DNA from: an uncultured Alphaproteobacteria bacterium
Lineage (GTDB): Bacteria; Pseudomonadota; Alphaproteobacteria; CAAGCB01; CAG-977
Assembly (NCBI GenBank): GCA_944390195.1
Contig: CALXOZ010000010.1
Span: 1-64,000, forward strand
Reading direction: 5' to 3'
DNA length: 64,000 bases
This document shows positions 16,211-25,562 of the stretch, one piece after another; within the stretch, counting starts at the first letter, position 1; each line of letters begins with the position of its first letter. Under the pieces are notes generated by a model that saw only the letters and a list, made by a program, of their open reading frames with translations, searched no databases and was not told the DNA's origin. Position numbers and translations under genes: made by a program.

Positions 16211-19039
16211 TTAAAAAACAGTTTTTCCCGCGCCGCTGATAATAAACCGTGTCATTCGAGCGACAGGAGCACAAGGATCGGATAAACAGCTGATGATCAA
16301 ACGGGCGATTTCATCTTGAGGCATAATTTTCCCTAAAGCCCAAACAGAAGTTTCCCGGACGACGGGATCGGGGTCGGACAGCAAGGAAACAAGACTGTCG
16401 ATGAAGCAAATATCTTTGATATATCCTGCCGTATAAGCGGCACAAGCTTTCGTCCAGCTGGTGAATTCACCTTCCGGAGCATTCATTATATCGCGAACAT
16501 AGCCCTGAATTGATAATACGGGAGGATAAAAATGAGGACGCAATAAAGCCAATTGTTGTTGAACGGTTTTGTCTTCAAACAACGGAAGGCATAATGTCCT
16601 TAATTCTCCGGACAGGATTTTATCAATGATCTTTATTGTGTCCGTATTATTCAGTCGGGCGGAATCATAATTGCTTAACAATGTCCGGATCGTTTCCAAC
16701 GGTTGAATTAAAGCTAACAACAATAAGATGCGTTCTTTAACATAATCGATTTCGCTTTTTAAGGCAGAGGCAAGAATATTTAATGCTTTTTTTGCATCTT
16801 TGTTGTCGTTCTTTTCAAAAGCGTCAAGGGCGGCGAGAATGCCGGTCGCGGTTTCTATTTCATCATATAAACACAAACGGACAGTGCTGATGTTTTTTCC
16901 GCTTGCCTTATATCCAGACAGGATTAAAGATTTCATAATGGTAAAGCGGATTTGACGTTCTTCGATTTGAATATGGTCGAACAGGAATTTATCAGACTGA
17001 GGCGTATAAAGACGTCCGACCGTTTTTGCGAGCAAGATGCGGAATTGTATCGGATATTCTTTTGAATGTAATACGCGGTCGATTTGATCAAAGGCTTCTT
17101 CACGGAATTGAAGTAAAACGTCGACAGCGTCTTCGCGCAAATCGGGATAGCGGAATATATCCATGACAGCCGGTAAAAGATGCGGACTGAGTATTTTCCC
17201 GCAGGCGATTAAAGCCGCTTGACAAACAGAAAAGTCTTCATCATTGAGTAAAGCGATCAAAGGATGATAAAAAGCCTTGTTTCCAGCGTCGCCCAAAACG
17301 GTGGCTGCCAACTTTCTTTCTTGGACAACGGGGGAAGAGGCAAGGGCGGCGACCTGTTCAATGGCGACAAAGACACCTTCATGTCCTGCTGCCAGCAATC
17401 CGGTTAAAGCGCCTTGACGGACTTCGGGGTTTCCAATTTGTTCGACAGCTTTTTCGCGTTCTGTGTTGGTACCCAGCCGGCAAACGACCCGCCATGCGGT
17501 TTGGCGAACGTCAAAGCAGTTATCTTTGTCGGCAATCGTCTGTATTTCATCTATGGCGCCTGAAAATTTCAAAGCCTCCATCTTTGATAGGGCATATAGG
17601 CGAACGTCGGCGTTTTTATGTTTTAGCGCTTTTTTCAACCAGTTGAAAAACAACGGGTATAAAGATTCTTCCATGACGCGTAAAGCATAGATGGATTCTT
17701 GACTGTTCGTACTGTTCAAACATCTTGCCAAATATCTTTTGACACGCTTTCCGGTTAATAACAATCTGCCGCCGCGCCATAAGTGAGTTTTTAAGATATT
17801 AAGAATGATTTGCAAATAATACTGTCGAACGGCGATAATAACGACGAAAAGGACAATGGAAAAACCGATTGTAAATCCGGTGAGGAAAGTTTGTGTCAAA
17901 TGACTTTCCGCCCACCATAACATTATTGCACAAACAAGCAAAGAAAGGGGTTCTATGATTGACTTGCGAAGTATTGTCGCTCTGAAACCTGTGCGTAAGG
18001 AAATAGCCAAGGGGATTGTTTGCAATGTTGTTTCTTTGCCTTCCGTTTGTGTCAAAGTGAGCACCGCTTTCGCGGTTATGATTAAAGGAAGAAAAGAAAG
18101 ACTGCTGCCGAAAACCAGTATCAGTAAGGATGCGGGTATGAGATACAACATTGAAAAAACTGTGATCCGCCCTTTTAAGGTGAGGAACAAAAAGCCGAAA
18201 ATTAAAAGAGATGATAAGGCATAGGACAGACAATAAGCGGAGATGAAAACGGAAACGGAATTATGGGCATTATTGACAGCTGTGCTTGTCAAAGAGGTTA
18301 AAAAGTTGTAATTGAACAATCCTGTTGCAAAAAAGAGCAATCCGGACAGGACGTAAAAATACACATAGAGCTTTTTTTGTCTGGAATCTGTTCCGCTTCG
18401 TTTTGTTTTTTGTTTGCTGAAAGCCAGCTTTTGAGCAATCGGGGCGGATCCGTTCGCTACGAAAATTTTTAACAAAACCGCATATATGCCGGCGAAAACG
18501 GTTGCGCACAAAATAAATTGTTCAACATCATTCGCGGCGATCAATCCCGTTATAAAAGAGGAAAACAGAATTCCCAAGGCTTGGGCGAATAACACACCGA
18601 TCAAAGTTTTCGTTTTTCCGTTAAAAAGGTCGAAGCGGAAAGCGACAACCCAGAAAGCTGTTTCCAATAAAATAAAAAAGCTTTCTTTCCAGACCATTGC
18701 TCCTGCGTATAGTAAGGGGGATTTTGAAAAAAGAAAAGACAGATAAAGCACGAATGAAACCGCTACGGTGCAGATGACAACATGAGCGGGGGCTTGTTCG
18801 TCTTTTTCCTTTAAAGAGGATAAAGCCGGCCAAATTAAAAAAATAAGTAATGCCGTCGCAGTTAAAATTTGAGGAATGTATTTTCCTTGATAAGCGGATA
18901 AAAAGAGAATGCTTGCTCCCGTGTCCAAAGCGGTTACGGAAAACGATTTTAAAAAAGAACAGGCAATCAATAAAAATACGGGTATGGCTTCTTGTGCTGA
19001 AAAATAAATGCCGGCTCCCAGTTTTTCTGCGCGCTTCAT
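16211..19039 (-). CDS. Nucleotide-carrier-like membrane protein with C-terminal HEAT repeats
   Basis: A 942-residue protein in two parts. Residues 1-430 contain about 12 hydrophobic segments arranged as in major-facilitator-type or ATP/ADP translocase (NTT, Npt1/Npt2) carriers, with no strongly diagnostic motif that I can name. Residues 450-940 are helical repeats of the HEAT or PBS-lyase type, for example RLYALSKMEALKFSGAIDEI and DPDPVVRETSVWALGKIM. Membrane carrier plus HEAT plus cNMP domain is a known bacterial architecture; the cNMP part is the next gene here. It overlaps ftsY by one base. Transport of nucleotides is an inference, not shown by the sequence. Confidence 0.6.
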   Translation of the reverse strand: MKRAEKLGAGIYFSAQEAIPVFLLIACSFLKSFSVTALDTGASILFLSAYQGKYIPQILTATALLIFLIWPALSSLKEKDEQAPAHVVICTVAVSFVLYLSFLFSKSPLLYAGAMVWKESFFILLETAFWVVAFRFDLFNGKTKTLIGVLFAQALGILFSSFITGLIAANDVEQFILCATVFAGIYAVLLKIFVANGSAPIAQKLAFSKQKTKRSGTDSRQKKLYVYFYVLSGLLFFATGLFNYNFLTSLTSTAVNNAHNSVSVFISAYCLSYALSSLLIFGFLFLTLKGRITVFSMLYLIPASLLILVFGSSLSFLPLIITAKAVLTLTQTEGKETTLQTIPLAISLRTGFRATILRKSIIEPLSLLVCAIMLWWAESHLTQTFLTGFTIGFSIVLFVVIIAVRQYYLQIILNILKTHLWRGGRLLLTGKRVKRYLARCLNSTNSQESIYALRVMEESLYPLFFNWLKKALKHKNADVRLYALSKMEALKFSGAIDEIQTIADKDNCFDVRQTAWRVVCRLGTNTEREKAVEQIGNPEVRQGALTGLLAAGHEGVFVAIEQVAALASSPVVQERKLAATVLGDAGNKAFYHPLIALLNDEDFSVCQAALIACGKILSPHLLPAVMDIFRYPDLREDAVDVLLQFREEAFDQIDRVLHSKEYPIQFRILLAKTVGRLYTPQSDKFLFDHIQIEERQIRFTIMKSLILSGYKASGKNISTVRLCLYDEIETATGILAALDAFEKNDNKDAKKALNILASALKSEIDYVKERILLLLALIQPLETIRTLLSNYDSARLNNTDTIKIIDKILSGELRTLCLPLFEDKTVQQQLALLRPHFYPPVLSIQGYVRDIMNAPEGEFTSWTKACAAYTAGYIKDICFIDSLVSLLSDPDPVVRETSVWALGKIMPQDEIARLIISCLSDPCAPVARMTRFIISGAGKTVF

Positions 19040-19968
19040 TATGCCTCCTTTGCCGCCAATCCCATTAAAGAACGGGCGTAATCTTGAGCCTTAAAGGGTT
19101 GTAAATCCATAATTTGTTCTCCAATGCCGATCAGATGAATCGGTAATTTAAACTCATCTGTCAATGCCACGATGACTCCGCCTTTTGCCGTACCGTCCAA
19201 TTTTGTTAGCACCAATCCTGTAACGGGGATCATTTCTGAAAAGATTTTCACTTGGGAATGGGCATTTTGTCCCACGGTTGCGTCTAATACCTGCAAACAG
19301 GCGTGCGGAGCGTCCGGAATTTGCTTTTTGATGATGCGGATGATTTTTTGCAATTCATCCATTAATTCGGATTTGTTTTGCAAACGTCCCGCAGTGTCTA
19401 TGAACAAAACATCGTCATTGTTTTTTCGTGCTTCACAAATGGCGTCGAAAACCAATCCAGCCGCATCCGCTCCTGTCGGTCTGGATACCACAGGACAGTT
19501 CGTGCGTTCTCCCCAAACTTTCAACTGTTCGACGGCGGCTGCTCTGAATGTATCGGCGGCGGCAAAACGCACTTTCAATCCTTTTTCTTTTAATTGATAG
19601 GCCAATTTGCCAATGGTTGTCGTCTTTCCGGCGCCGTTGACACCGGCCATCAAGATCACAAACGGCTTTTTGGAGGAGTCTATTTTTAACTCTTGCGTGT
19701 AAGGAGCCAGTTTTTCGGCAATTTTGTCTGCAAAAAAAGAACGAACTTCTTGGGCGTCAACCTCTTTATTGAACTTTTCTTTTGCAAGTTCGGCAGTCAA
19801 ACTCGAAGCTGTTTTCGTCCCCACATCCGCCATAATTAACAAGTCTTCAATTTCATCTAAAGTTTCTTGATCAAGCTTTTTTTTGTTCAGCAGACTGCCA
19901 ATGCCGGAAACAAAAGGCGCCGCAGTGCGTGATAATCCTTTCTTTATGCGTTCAAACCAGCTTAACAT
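19039..19968 (-). CDS. ftsY: Signal recognition particle receptor FtsY
   Basis: This SRP GTPase docks ribosome-nascent-chain complexes to the SecYEG translocon. The 309-residue product has a short N-terminal helix without the acidic A domain of E. coli, an N domain, then the G domain: GVNGAGKT at residues 109-116, DTAGRLQNKSELMDEL near 200 and TKLDGTAKGG near 260. It overlaps mtaB by seven bases, an order common in Alphaproteobacteria. Its partner ffh starts 2 kb away in the opposite direction. Confidence 0.97.
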   Translation of the reverse strand: MLSWFERIKKGLSRTAAPFVSGIGSLLNKKKLDQETLDEIEDLLIMADVGTKTASSLTAELAKEKFNKEVDAQEVRSFFADKIAEKLAPYTQELKIDSSKKPFVILMAGVNGAGKTTTIGKLAYQLKEKGLKVRFAAADTFRAAAVEQLKVWGERTNCPVVSRPTGADAAGLVFDAICEARKNNDDVLFIDTAGRLQNKSELMDELQKIIRIIKKQIPDAPHACLQVLDATVGQNAHSQVKIFSEMIPVTGLVLTKLDGTAKGGVIVALTDEFKLPIHLIGIGEQIMDLQPFKAQDYARSLMGLAAKEA

Positions 19969-21182
19969 TTTTCAAGAACTCTCCCTTCAAAAATACCTGT
20001 TTGTGTGATGCCCGTCAGTCGGACGGAGATGAAGTCGCCGGCTTTGAAATCGCCGTCGACATGCACGTTGATATAGTGTTCGCACAATCCTTTTTGATCT
20101 GTTTCATATAAGATAACGGCTGTTTGCCCTATTTTGCCTTGCATATATTCAAAAAGCAAGTGTTCCGCCTTGGATCTTAAGAGTTTTGCCCGTTCTTTGC
20201 GGACGGAAACGGGTACTTGTGGCATCTTTGCCGCCGGTGTGCCGGGACGTATGGAATAAGGAAAAACATGCAGATGGGTTATGCCCGCTTTTTGAACCAA
20301 ATCAAGCGTGTTATTGAACATTTCTTCCGTTTCTGTCGGAAAACCTGTAATGAAATCCGCGCCGAATACGATATCGGATCGGGATTCGCGTAACTTCCGG
20401 CATAAATCTAAAATGTCCTCCCGTGTATGCCGTCGTGCCATGCGCTTTAAAATCATGTTGTCTCCGGATTGAGCAGACAAATGGACATGCGGTTGTAAAA
20501 CATCAGATTGCCCGAACAAAGCGATTAACCGGTCGTCGACACAAGCCGGATCCAGTGACCCCAAACGCAAACGTTTTAATCCGTCGACTTTTGTCAAAGA
20601 AAGAACCAGTTGTGAAAAATCAGGATAATCCGTAATGTCGACGCCGGTCAAACCGATTTCCGCGTATCCTTGTTCAACCAGTTTGTTTGCGTAACGGATG
20701 ATTTTTTGTGCTGATAAACAGGAACTTTTTCCTCTGGCTTGAGGGACTATGCAAAAAGTGCAACGGTGATTGCAACCTTGTTGAATTTGAATGAACGCTC
20801 GACATCTTCCTTCAAAGAAAACGGGTTCGGGAGGATCGAAATCAATGGCGGCATTGATATCGGAAACTATAATGTCAGGTCTTTGTGAAGTGAAATTTTC
20901 AGCATTGAATTTTTCATGATTTCCTAAAACACGGTCGACTTCAGGCATTTGAGCGTAAAGTTCCGGATGAATTTGAGCGGCACATCCTGTAACGACTAAA
21001 AATGCGTCGGGATGTTCTCTGCGTAATTTCCGTATTGTTTGGCGGCATTGACGTTCGGCTTCACCGGTTACGGCACAAGTGTTGACAATGATGACATTGT
21101 CCGGCAATCCTTGAAGTTCTTGCAGTGCGGCGGATTCATAGGCGTTGAGGCGACAACCGAAGGTAACGACATGTGCGGGCAT
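19962..21182 (-). CDS. mtaB: tRNA t6A37 methylthiotransferase MtaB
   Basis: A radical SAM enzyme that adds a methylthio group to t6A at tRNA position 37. Starting at ATG 21182, preceded by AGGAA, the 406-residue product has the three N-terminal UPF0004 cysteines (C10, C36, C67), the radical SAM motif CNHRCTFC with C137, C141 and C144, and a C-terminal TRAM-like domain. The N-terminal TFGCRLNAYES is diagnostic of the MtaB branch (MiaB has CQMN). A longer reading from 21293 lacks a ribosome site. It heads the operon with ftsY. Confidence 0.93.
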   Translation of the reverse strand: MPAHVVTFGCRLNAYESAALQELQGLPDNVIIVNTCAVTGEAERQCRQTIRKLRREHPDAFLVVTGCAAQIHPELYAQMPEVDRVLGNHEKFNAENFTSQRPDIIVSDINAAIDFDPPEPVFFEGRCRAFIQIQQGCNHRCTFCIVPQARGKSSCLSAQKIIRYANKLVEQGYAEIGLTGVDITDYPDFSQLVLSLTKVDGLKRLRLGSLDPACVDDRLIALFGQSDVLQPHVHLSAQSGDNMILKRMARRHTREDILDLCRKLRESRSDIVFGADFITGFPTETEEMFNNTLDLVQKAGITHLHVFPYSIRPGTPAAKMPQVPVSVRKERAKLLRSKAEHLLFEYMQGKIGQTAVILYETDQKGLCEHYINVHVDGDFKAGDFISVRLTGITQTGIFEGRVLEKC

Positions 21183-22024
21183 ATTTATTCCTGAAAACAA
21201 CATATTAAACCTTTTTACATTAACAAAAACAACAGCATAAAGTAAAGAACAAGAAAACAAATTCGGTTCTTGTATGTAATACAACCGGTTCAAATCATGT
21301 GGCGGAGCCTGTTATATGTCTGGTATGGGTTCTTCTGCGTTTTTACGTTCGTGAGATCGGAAAGTTACGATAGCTTGTTTGAGGCAAGATTTTCAGTTGG
21401 GTTAAGCTTGGTTGGAATAGGTTTGACAAATACTGCGGCTGTTGCGACCAATATGAAATTAAAGCGGCGATGAAGAAACTTTATTTAGGGGGTGATTCTG
21501 GGGGAGGATATGGCGGCAAGATTGGAAAAAACGGTGGGAAAGATATAAATCTTAATAAAAAATTTTTTGATTTGTTTGGGTGATGGATAGGATTTTTTGT
21601 TTTTTTATTGTGTTGCGTGTTGTTTTTTTAGTTTGTGATTTCGTTTCTTGATGCTTTTTTTTGTTGGAGCAGTTTCTGGTTATATCAGGCAATTGGAAAA
21701 TATGAGATGGAAATTAGTAAAAAATAGGGAGAAGAGAGGGCGATATTCAATTTTAGATGTATAAAGTTAAAGAGTTTTTTATAGTTAAGTTTTTGATTTA
21801 CAGATATCTCTTTTGATTTTTTAATGCAAAAAAAATCGGTAATCCTTCTGTTGTGCTTTATGATCCGGTTGTGCATGTGTTTTTACTTGACTTTATGAAG
21901 GAAAATAAGTATAAGATATCGTTTTCATAAAGGTTTTAAGCCTTATGCCTCCAAGGAGGTCCGTCTGTCGGTGAAGGTACGCTCACAGGCGCTCTTTTTT
22001 TGTATAAGGAAATGAAGAGGGAAC
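21183..22024. other. Intergenic region between mtaB and ffh
   Basis: About 840 bases separate these divergent genes. I find no coding region or known RNA. The central part (21540-21930) is very AT-rich. The last 90 bases before ffh hold a possible structured leader, listed separately. Confidence 0.6.
21938..22008 (+). promoter_or_regulatory. Possible structured leader of ffh
   Basis: CCTTAT near 21940 can pair with ATAAGG near 22003, enclosing a perfect CCTCC-AA-GGAGG hairpin and a second stem containing GTGA...TCAC, followed by a seven-T run. The enclosed domain looks like a multi-branched leader or an attenuator. It lacks the conserved core of SRP RNA. No known riboswitch consensus was recognised. 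Confidence 0.35.
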
Positions 22025-23413
22025 ATGTTTGACAGTTTGGCTGAAAAATTAGGTGGTGTTTTCGACCGTTTGGCGCATAGGGGGGCTTTGACGCAATCGG
22101 ACGTCGACAGTGCCATGCGTGAAATTCGTATCGCTTTGTTGGAAGCCGATGTCGCTTTGCCTGTTGTTAAAGACTTTATAGCCAATATTCGCGAAAAAGC
22201 CGTCGGGCAAGCTGTTATCAAATCCGTTACGCCTTCTCAGATGGTGGTGAAAATCGTCAATGACGCTTTGATCGACGTTTTGGGAAAGGAAAACGAAGCG
22301 CTTGATCTTTCAGCCGTTCCTCCTGTGCCTGTCTTGATGGTCGGTTTGCAGGGCTCCGGTAAAACGACGACCAGTGCGAAGCTGGCGTTACGTTTGAAAA
22401 AGGATAAAAAGAAAGTTTTATTGGCTTCTTTGGATATATACCGTCCTGCGGCGCAAGAGCAGTTGGCTTTGTTAGGTAAACAAATATCGGTTGATACGTT
22501 GCCCATTATTGTTGGGGAAAAACCGAAGGCTATTGCCGCCCGCGCCATGACGGAAGCCCGTAAGGGGGGGTATGATGTCGTTATTTTGGATACGGCGGGT
22601 CGTTTGCATGTTGATTTGAACATGATGGCGGAAGTCGCTGAAGTCCGGACATTGGTGCAACCGAAAGAAACATTGTTGGTTGTTGATTCTTTGGCGGGTC
22701 AGGATGCTGTTAACATAGCGCGGGAATTTAATGAAAAAATAGGTGTAACCGGAATCGTTTTGACCCGTATAGACGGTGATTCCCGCGGTGGGGCGGCATT
22801 ATCAATGCGTGCCGTTACGGGTTGCCCGATCAAGTTTTTAGGTGCCGGAGAAAAAGTGGAGGCGTTGGAGCCGTTTCATCCGGATCGTTTGGCTGGTCGC
22901 ATATTAGGGATGGGCGATGTTGTTTCTTTGGTGGAAACAGCCGCCGAAAAAATGGACAAGGCTGAAGCGGAACGTGTGGCAAAACGCATGGTTGACGGTC
23001 GTTTTGATTTAAACGATATGTTATCGCAGTTCCGTCAGATGCAAAAAATGGGTGATTTGAAGGGATTGCTCGGGTTGCTTCCGGGAATGGGGAAATTCAA
23101 GGCTCAGTTGGAAGCGGCGAAAATAGATGAAAAAATTTTAAAAAGGCAGGAAGCGATCATTCTTTCCATGACGCTTCAGGAACGCCGGAATCCGGACATC
23201 ATAAAGGCGGCGCGTAAAAGACGCATTGCCGCCGGATGCGGTCTTTCTGTGCAAGATGTCAATAAATTGTTGAAGCAGTATGAACAGATCGCCGATATGA
23301 TGAAAAAGATGAAAAAAATGGGAAAGCGGGGCTTGCTCGGGGGTCTGCCGGGCGGTTTCGGCGGCGGAGGGTCGATGGGGGGATTTCCTCCGTTCGGCGG
23401 TTTTCCGTCATAA
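22025..23413 (+). CDS. ffh: Signal recognition particle protein Ffh
   Basis: The GTPase binds signal peptides emerging from the ribosome together with SRP RNA. The 462-residue product has the N domain, G domain with GLQGSGKT at residues 107-114, DTAGRLH near 193 and TRIDGDSRGG near 248, and the methionine-rich M domain (SQFRQMQKMGDLKGLLGLLPGMGKF split around residues 335-360). The tail is glycine- and phenylalanine-rich. It leads the block ffh-rpsP-rimM-trmD-rplS. Confidence 0.97.
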   Translation: MFDSLAEKLGGVFDRLAHRGALTQSDVDSAMREIRIALLEADVALPVVKDFIANIREKAVGQAVIKSVTPSQMVVKIVNDALIDVLGKENEALDLSAVPPVPVLMVGLQGSGKTTTSAKLALRLKKDKKKVLLASLDIYRPAAQEQLALLGKQISVDTLPIIVGEKPKAIAARAMTEARKGGYDVVILDTAGRLHVDLNMMAEVAEVRTLVQPKETLLVVDSLAGQDAVNIAREFNEKIGVTGIVLTRIDGDSRGGAALSMRAVTGCPIKFLGAGEKVEALEPFHPDRLAGRILGMGDVVSLVETAAEKMDKAEAERVAKRMVDGRFDLNDMLSQFRQMQKMGDLKGLLGLLPGMGKFKAQLEAAKIDEKILKRQEAIILSMTLQERRNPDIIKAARKRRIAAGCGLSVQDVNKLLKQYEQIADMMKKMKKMGKRGLLGGLPGGFGGGGSMGGFPPFGGFPS

Positions 23414-23452
23414 AGCAGACAATATTTTTTGATTTTAGTGAGGTAACTAAAT

Positions 23453-23809
23453 ATGTCAGTTCGTATCAGACTTGCTCGCGGCGGATCGAAAGGGGCTCCT
23501 TTTCATAAGATCGTTATTGCGGATCAGCGGGCTCCACGTGACGGTCGTTTTATTGAACGTGTCGGATCATATAATCCGTTATTGCCGGCAGATCATGCAG
23601 AACGGGTCGTTGTAAAAGCCGAACGGGTTAAATATTGGCTTGGTGTCGGAGCTCAACCGACGGAACGCGTTGCAAAGTTGTTGTCCAAATTGGGATTATG
23701 TGAGGCTCCTGTAATTAACGAACGCCCGCATAAGTCTGCACCGAAAGCAAAAGCGCAAGAACGGGCGAAGGCAAAAGCCGAAGCGGCAGCGCAAAAAGCT
23801 GAAGCTTGA
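23453..23809 (+). CDS. rpsP: Ribosomal protein bS16
   Basis: Small-subunit protein. The first 80 residues are canonical ([56 protein letters not shown]). The remaining 38 are an alanine- and lysine-rich tail, as often seen in Alphaproteobacteria. It begins 40 bases after ffh with a GAGGTAA ribosome site. Confidence 0.97.
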   Translation: MSVRIRLARGGSKGAPFHKIVIADQRAPRDGRFIERVGSYNPLLPADHAERVVVKAERVKYWLGVGAQPTERVAKLLSKLGLCEAPVINERPHKSAPKAKAQERAKAKAEAAAQKAEA

Positions 23810-23830
23810 TTTTTGAGAAAAGAAAACGGC

Positions 23831-24364
23831 ATGACAATTTCCAATGAAAACAAAAAACTGGTTTGTGTGGCTGTCATTACGACGGTGCACGGCGTTCATG
23901 GAAATGTCAAAGTGAAAAGCTTTACACGGAATCCGGAAGATTTTGCAAAGTTCGGTTCGTTATGTGATTCTTGCGCAAAACATTTTTTCAATCTCCGTAT
24001 TGTCGGAGAAAACAAAGGTGTTTTCATTGTGCGCATAGAGGGGGTAACAGACAGAACACAAGCGGAAAAGCTTCGCGGGTTGGAGTTGTTCGTTGATCGG
24101 GATAAATTGCCTGAAACGTCGGCAGACGAGTTTTATTATACGGACTTGATCGGTATGACGGCGAAAACGCCAGAAGGCAAGATATTAGGGAAAGTAAAAG
24201 CTGTGTATAATTTCGGAGCGGGAGATATGCTCGAAATTGATTCAGTGGAAGACTTTATTTCTTTTTCAAAAAGAAACATTCCCGATGTTGATTTGAAAAA
24301 TCGAGTCATTACGGTCAATCTGCCCGAAAGTGTCAAAGCTGAACCGGAAATGGCGGAGTCGTAA
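23831..24364 (+). CDS. rimM: Ribosome maturation factor RimM
   Basis: It assists 30S head assembly by binding uS19. From ATG 23831 the product is 177 residues: a RimM N-terminal barrel ([20 protein letters not shown], then [11 protein letters not shown]) and a PRC-barrel ([27 protein letters not shown]). A TTG at 23813 extends the frame by six codons without a better ribosome site. It sits between rpsP and trmD as usual. Confidence 0.94.
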   Translation: MTISNENKKLVCVAVITTVHGVHGNVKVKSFTRNPEDFAKFGSLCDSCAKHFFNLRIVGENKGVFIVRIEGVTDRTQAEKLRGLELFVDRDKLPETSADEFYYTDLIGMTAKTPEGKILGKVKAVYNFGAGDMLEIDSVEDFISFSKRNIPDVDLKNRVITVNLPESVKAEPEMAES

Positions 24365-24365
24365 G

Positions 24366-25073
24366 ATGTCTTTTTTTACGGCGAATGTTTTGACGGTGTT
24401 TCCTGAAATGTTTCCTGGATATCTTGGGTGTTCTTTGGCGGGAAAAGCCTTGGATGAAGGGATATGGACATTAAAGGTGACGAATATCCGCGATTTTGCG
24501 CAGGATCGGCATAAAACCGTCGATGATACGCCGTTTGGCGGCGGAGCCGGAATGATTATGCGTCCCGATGTTTTGGGAAAGGCGATTGATGCTGTTCATC
24601 ATGACGGAGCTCGTTTAATCTATTTTTCTCCCAGAGGGAAACAGGTTACTCAAACGTTGATCCAAGATTTGGTCGATGCGGGGAAGGCAACTTTTCTTTG
24701 CGGTCGTTTCGAAGGGGTGGATGAACGTGTGTTGCAAGCTTATCCTTTTGAAGAAATCAGTTTGGGGGATTTCATCTTGTCGGGGGGAGAACCAGCGGCT
24801 TTGGCTGTGTTGGACGCGGTCGTGCGTTTGTTACCCGGTGTCATGGGCAGCCGTGATTCTTTGGTTGAAGAAAGTTTCAGTAATGGTTTGTTGGAATATC
24901 CGCAATATACCCGTCCAGCACAATGGAACGGACGGAATGTTCCGGACGTCTTGTGTTCCGGACATCACGGGCGGATTGCCGAGTGGCGTTTGTCACAGGC
25001 GGAAGAATTAACAAAACAGCGGAGACCGGATCTGTGGGAAGCTTATCTGGCAACCGCTAAAGCGAGAGGATAA
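24366..25073 (+). CDS. trmD: tRNA (guanine-37-N1) methyltransferase TrmD
   Basis: A SPOUT methyltransferase that makes m1G37 and prevents frameshifting. The 235-residue product starts at ATG 24366, one base after the rimM stop. It shows the active-site motifs [16 protein letters not shown] near residues 56-71, [11 protein letters not shown] near 112 and the trefoil-knot loop [20 protein letters not shown] near 132-151. An upstream in-frame start (24330) lies inside rimM and is unlikely. Confidence 0.96.
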   Translation: MSFFTANVLTVFPEMFPGYLGCSLAGKALDEGIWTLKVTNIRDFAQDRHKTVDDTPFGGGAGMIMRPDVLGKAIDAVHHDGARLIYFSPRGKQVTQTLIQDLVDAGKATFLCGRFEGVDERVLQAYPFEEISLGDFILSGGEPAALAVLDAVVRLLPGVMGSRDSLVEESFSNGLLEYPQYTRPAQWNGRNVPDVLCSGHHGRIAEWRLSQAEELTKQRRPDLWEAYLATAKARG

Positions 25074-25077
25074 AAAT

Positions 25078-25449
25078 ATGAATTTAATTAAAACGCTCGA
25101 AAAAGAGCAAATGGAAAAGCTGGCAAAAAAAGACGGTTTTCCTGAATTTAAGGCGGGAGACACTTTGCGTGTCCATGCAAAGGTGGTTGAAGGGGAACGT
25201 GAACGTATTCAGATTTTTGAAGGCGTATGCATTGCACGCAAAAACGCCGGTCTGAATTCGACATTCACAGTCCGTAAGATTTCTTTCGGTGAAGGTGTCG
25301 AACGTGTTTTTCCCGTTTATTCTCCGAATGTCGCAAAAGTGGAAGTTTCCAGACGCGGTAAAGTTCGCCGCGCTAAGTTGTATTACCTCCGCAACCTGCG
25401 CGGAAAAGCGGCGCGTATTGCCGAAGTTGCTGATACAGCGGCTAAATAA
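25078..25449 (+). CDS. rplS: Ribosomal protein bL19
   Basis: Large-subunit protein at the subunit interface. The 123-residue product has the canonical [20 protein letters not shown], the bL19 signature [20 protein letters not shown] and [15 protein letters not shown]. It starts four bases after trmD. A strong terminator follows, ending the ffh operon. Confidence 0.97.
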   Translation: MNLIKTLEKEQMEKLAKKDGFPEFKAGDTLRVHAKVVEGERERIQIFEGVCIARKNAGLNSTFTVRKISFGEGVERVFPVYSPNVAKVEVSRRGKVRRAKLYYLRNLRGKAARIAEVADTAAK

Positions 25450-25471
25450 TTTCTTTATGCCTCTGGCTTTG

Positions 25472-25507
25472 GAAAGGAAGGCGGTTTATCTTTACCGCTT
25501 TCCTTTC
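25472..25507 (+). terminator. Terminator of the ffh-rplS operon
   Basis: A 14-bp stem with a single G-T pair (GAAAGGAAGGCGGT with ACCGCTTTCCTTTC) encloses an 8-base loop and is followed by a T-rich stretch. It lies 22 bases past the rplS stop. Confidence 0.85.
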
Positions 25508-25562
25508 AAGTTGTCTTTCTTTGAAGTGGAGGCTTTTTATCATTTTTTATGGAGAAAACATA

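Noticed and set aside
21938-22008. SRP (4.5S) RNA gene upstream of ffh
   Set aside because: The conserved GGAAG/AGCAG core of helix 8 is absent.
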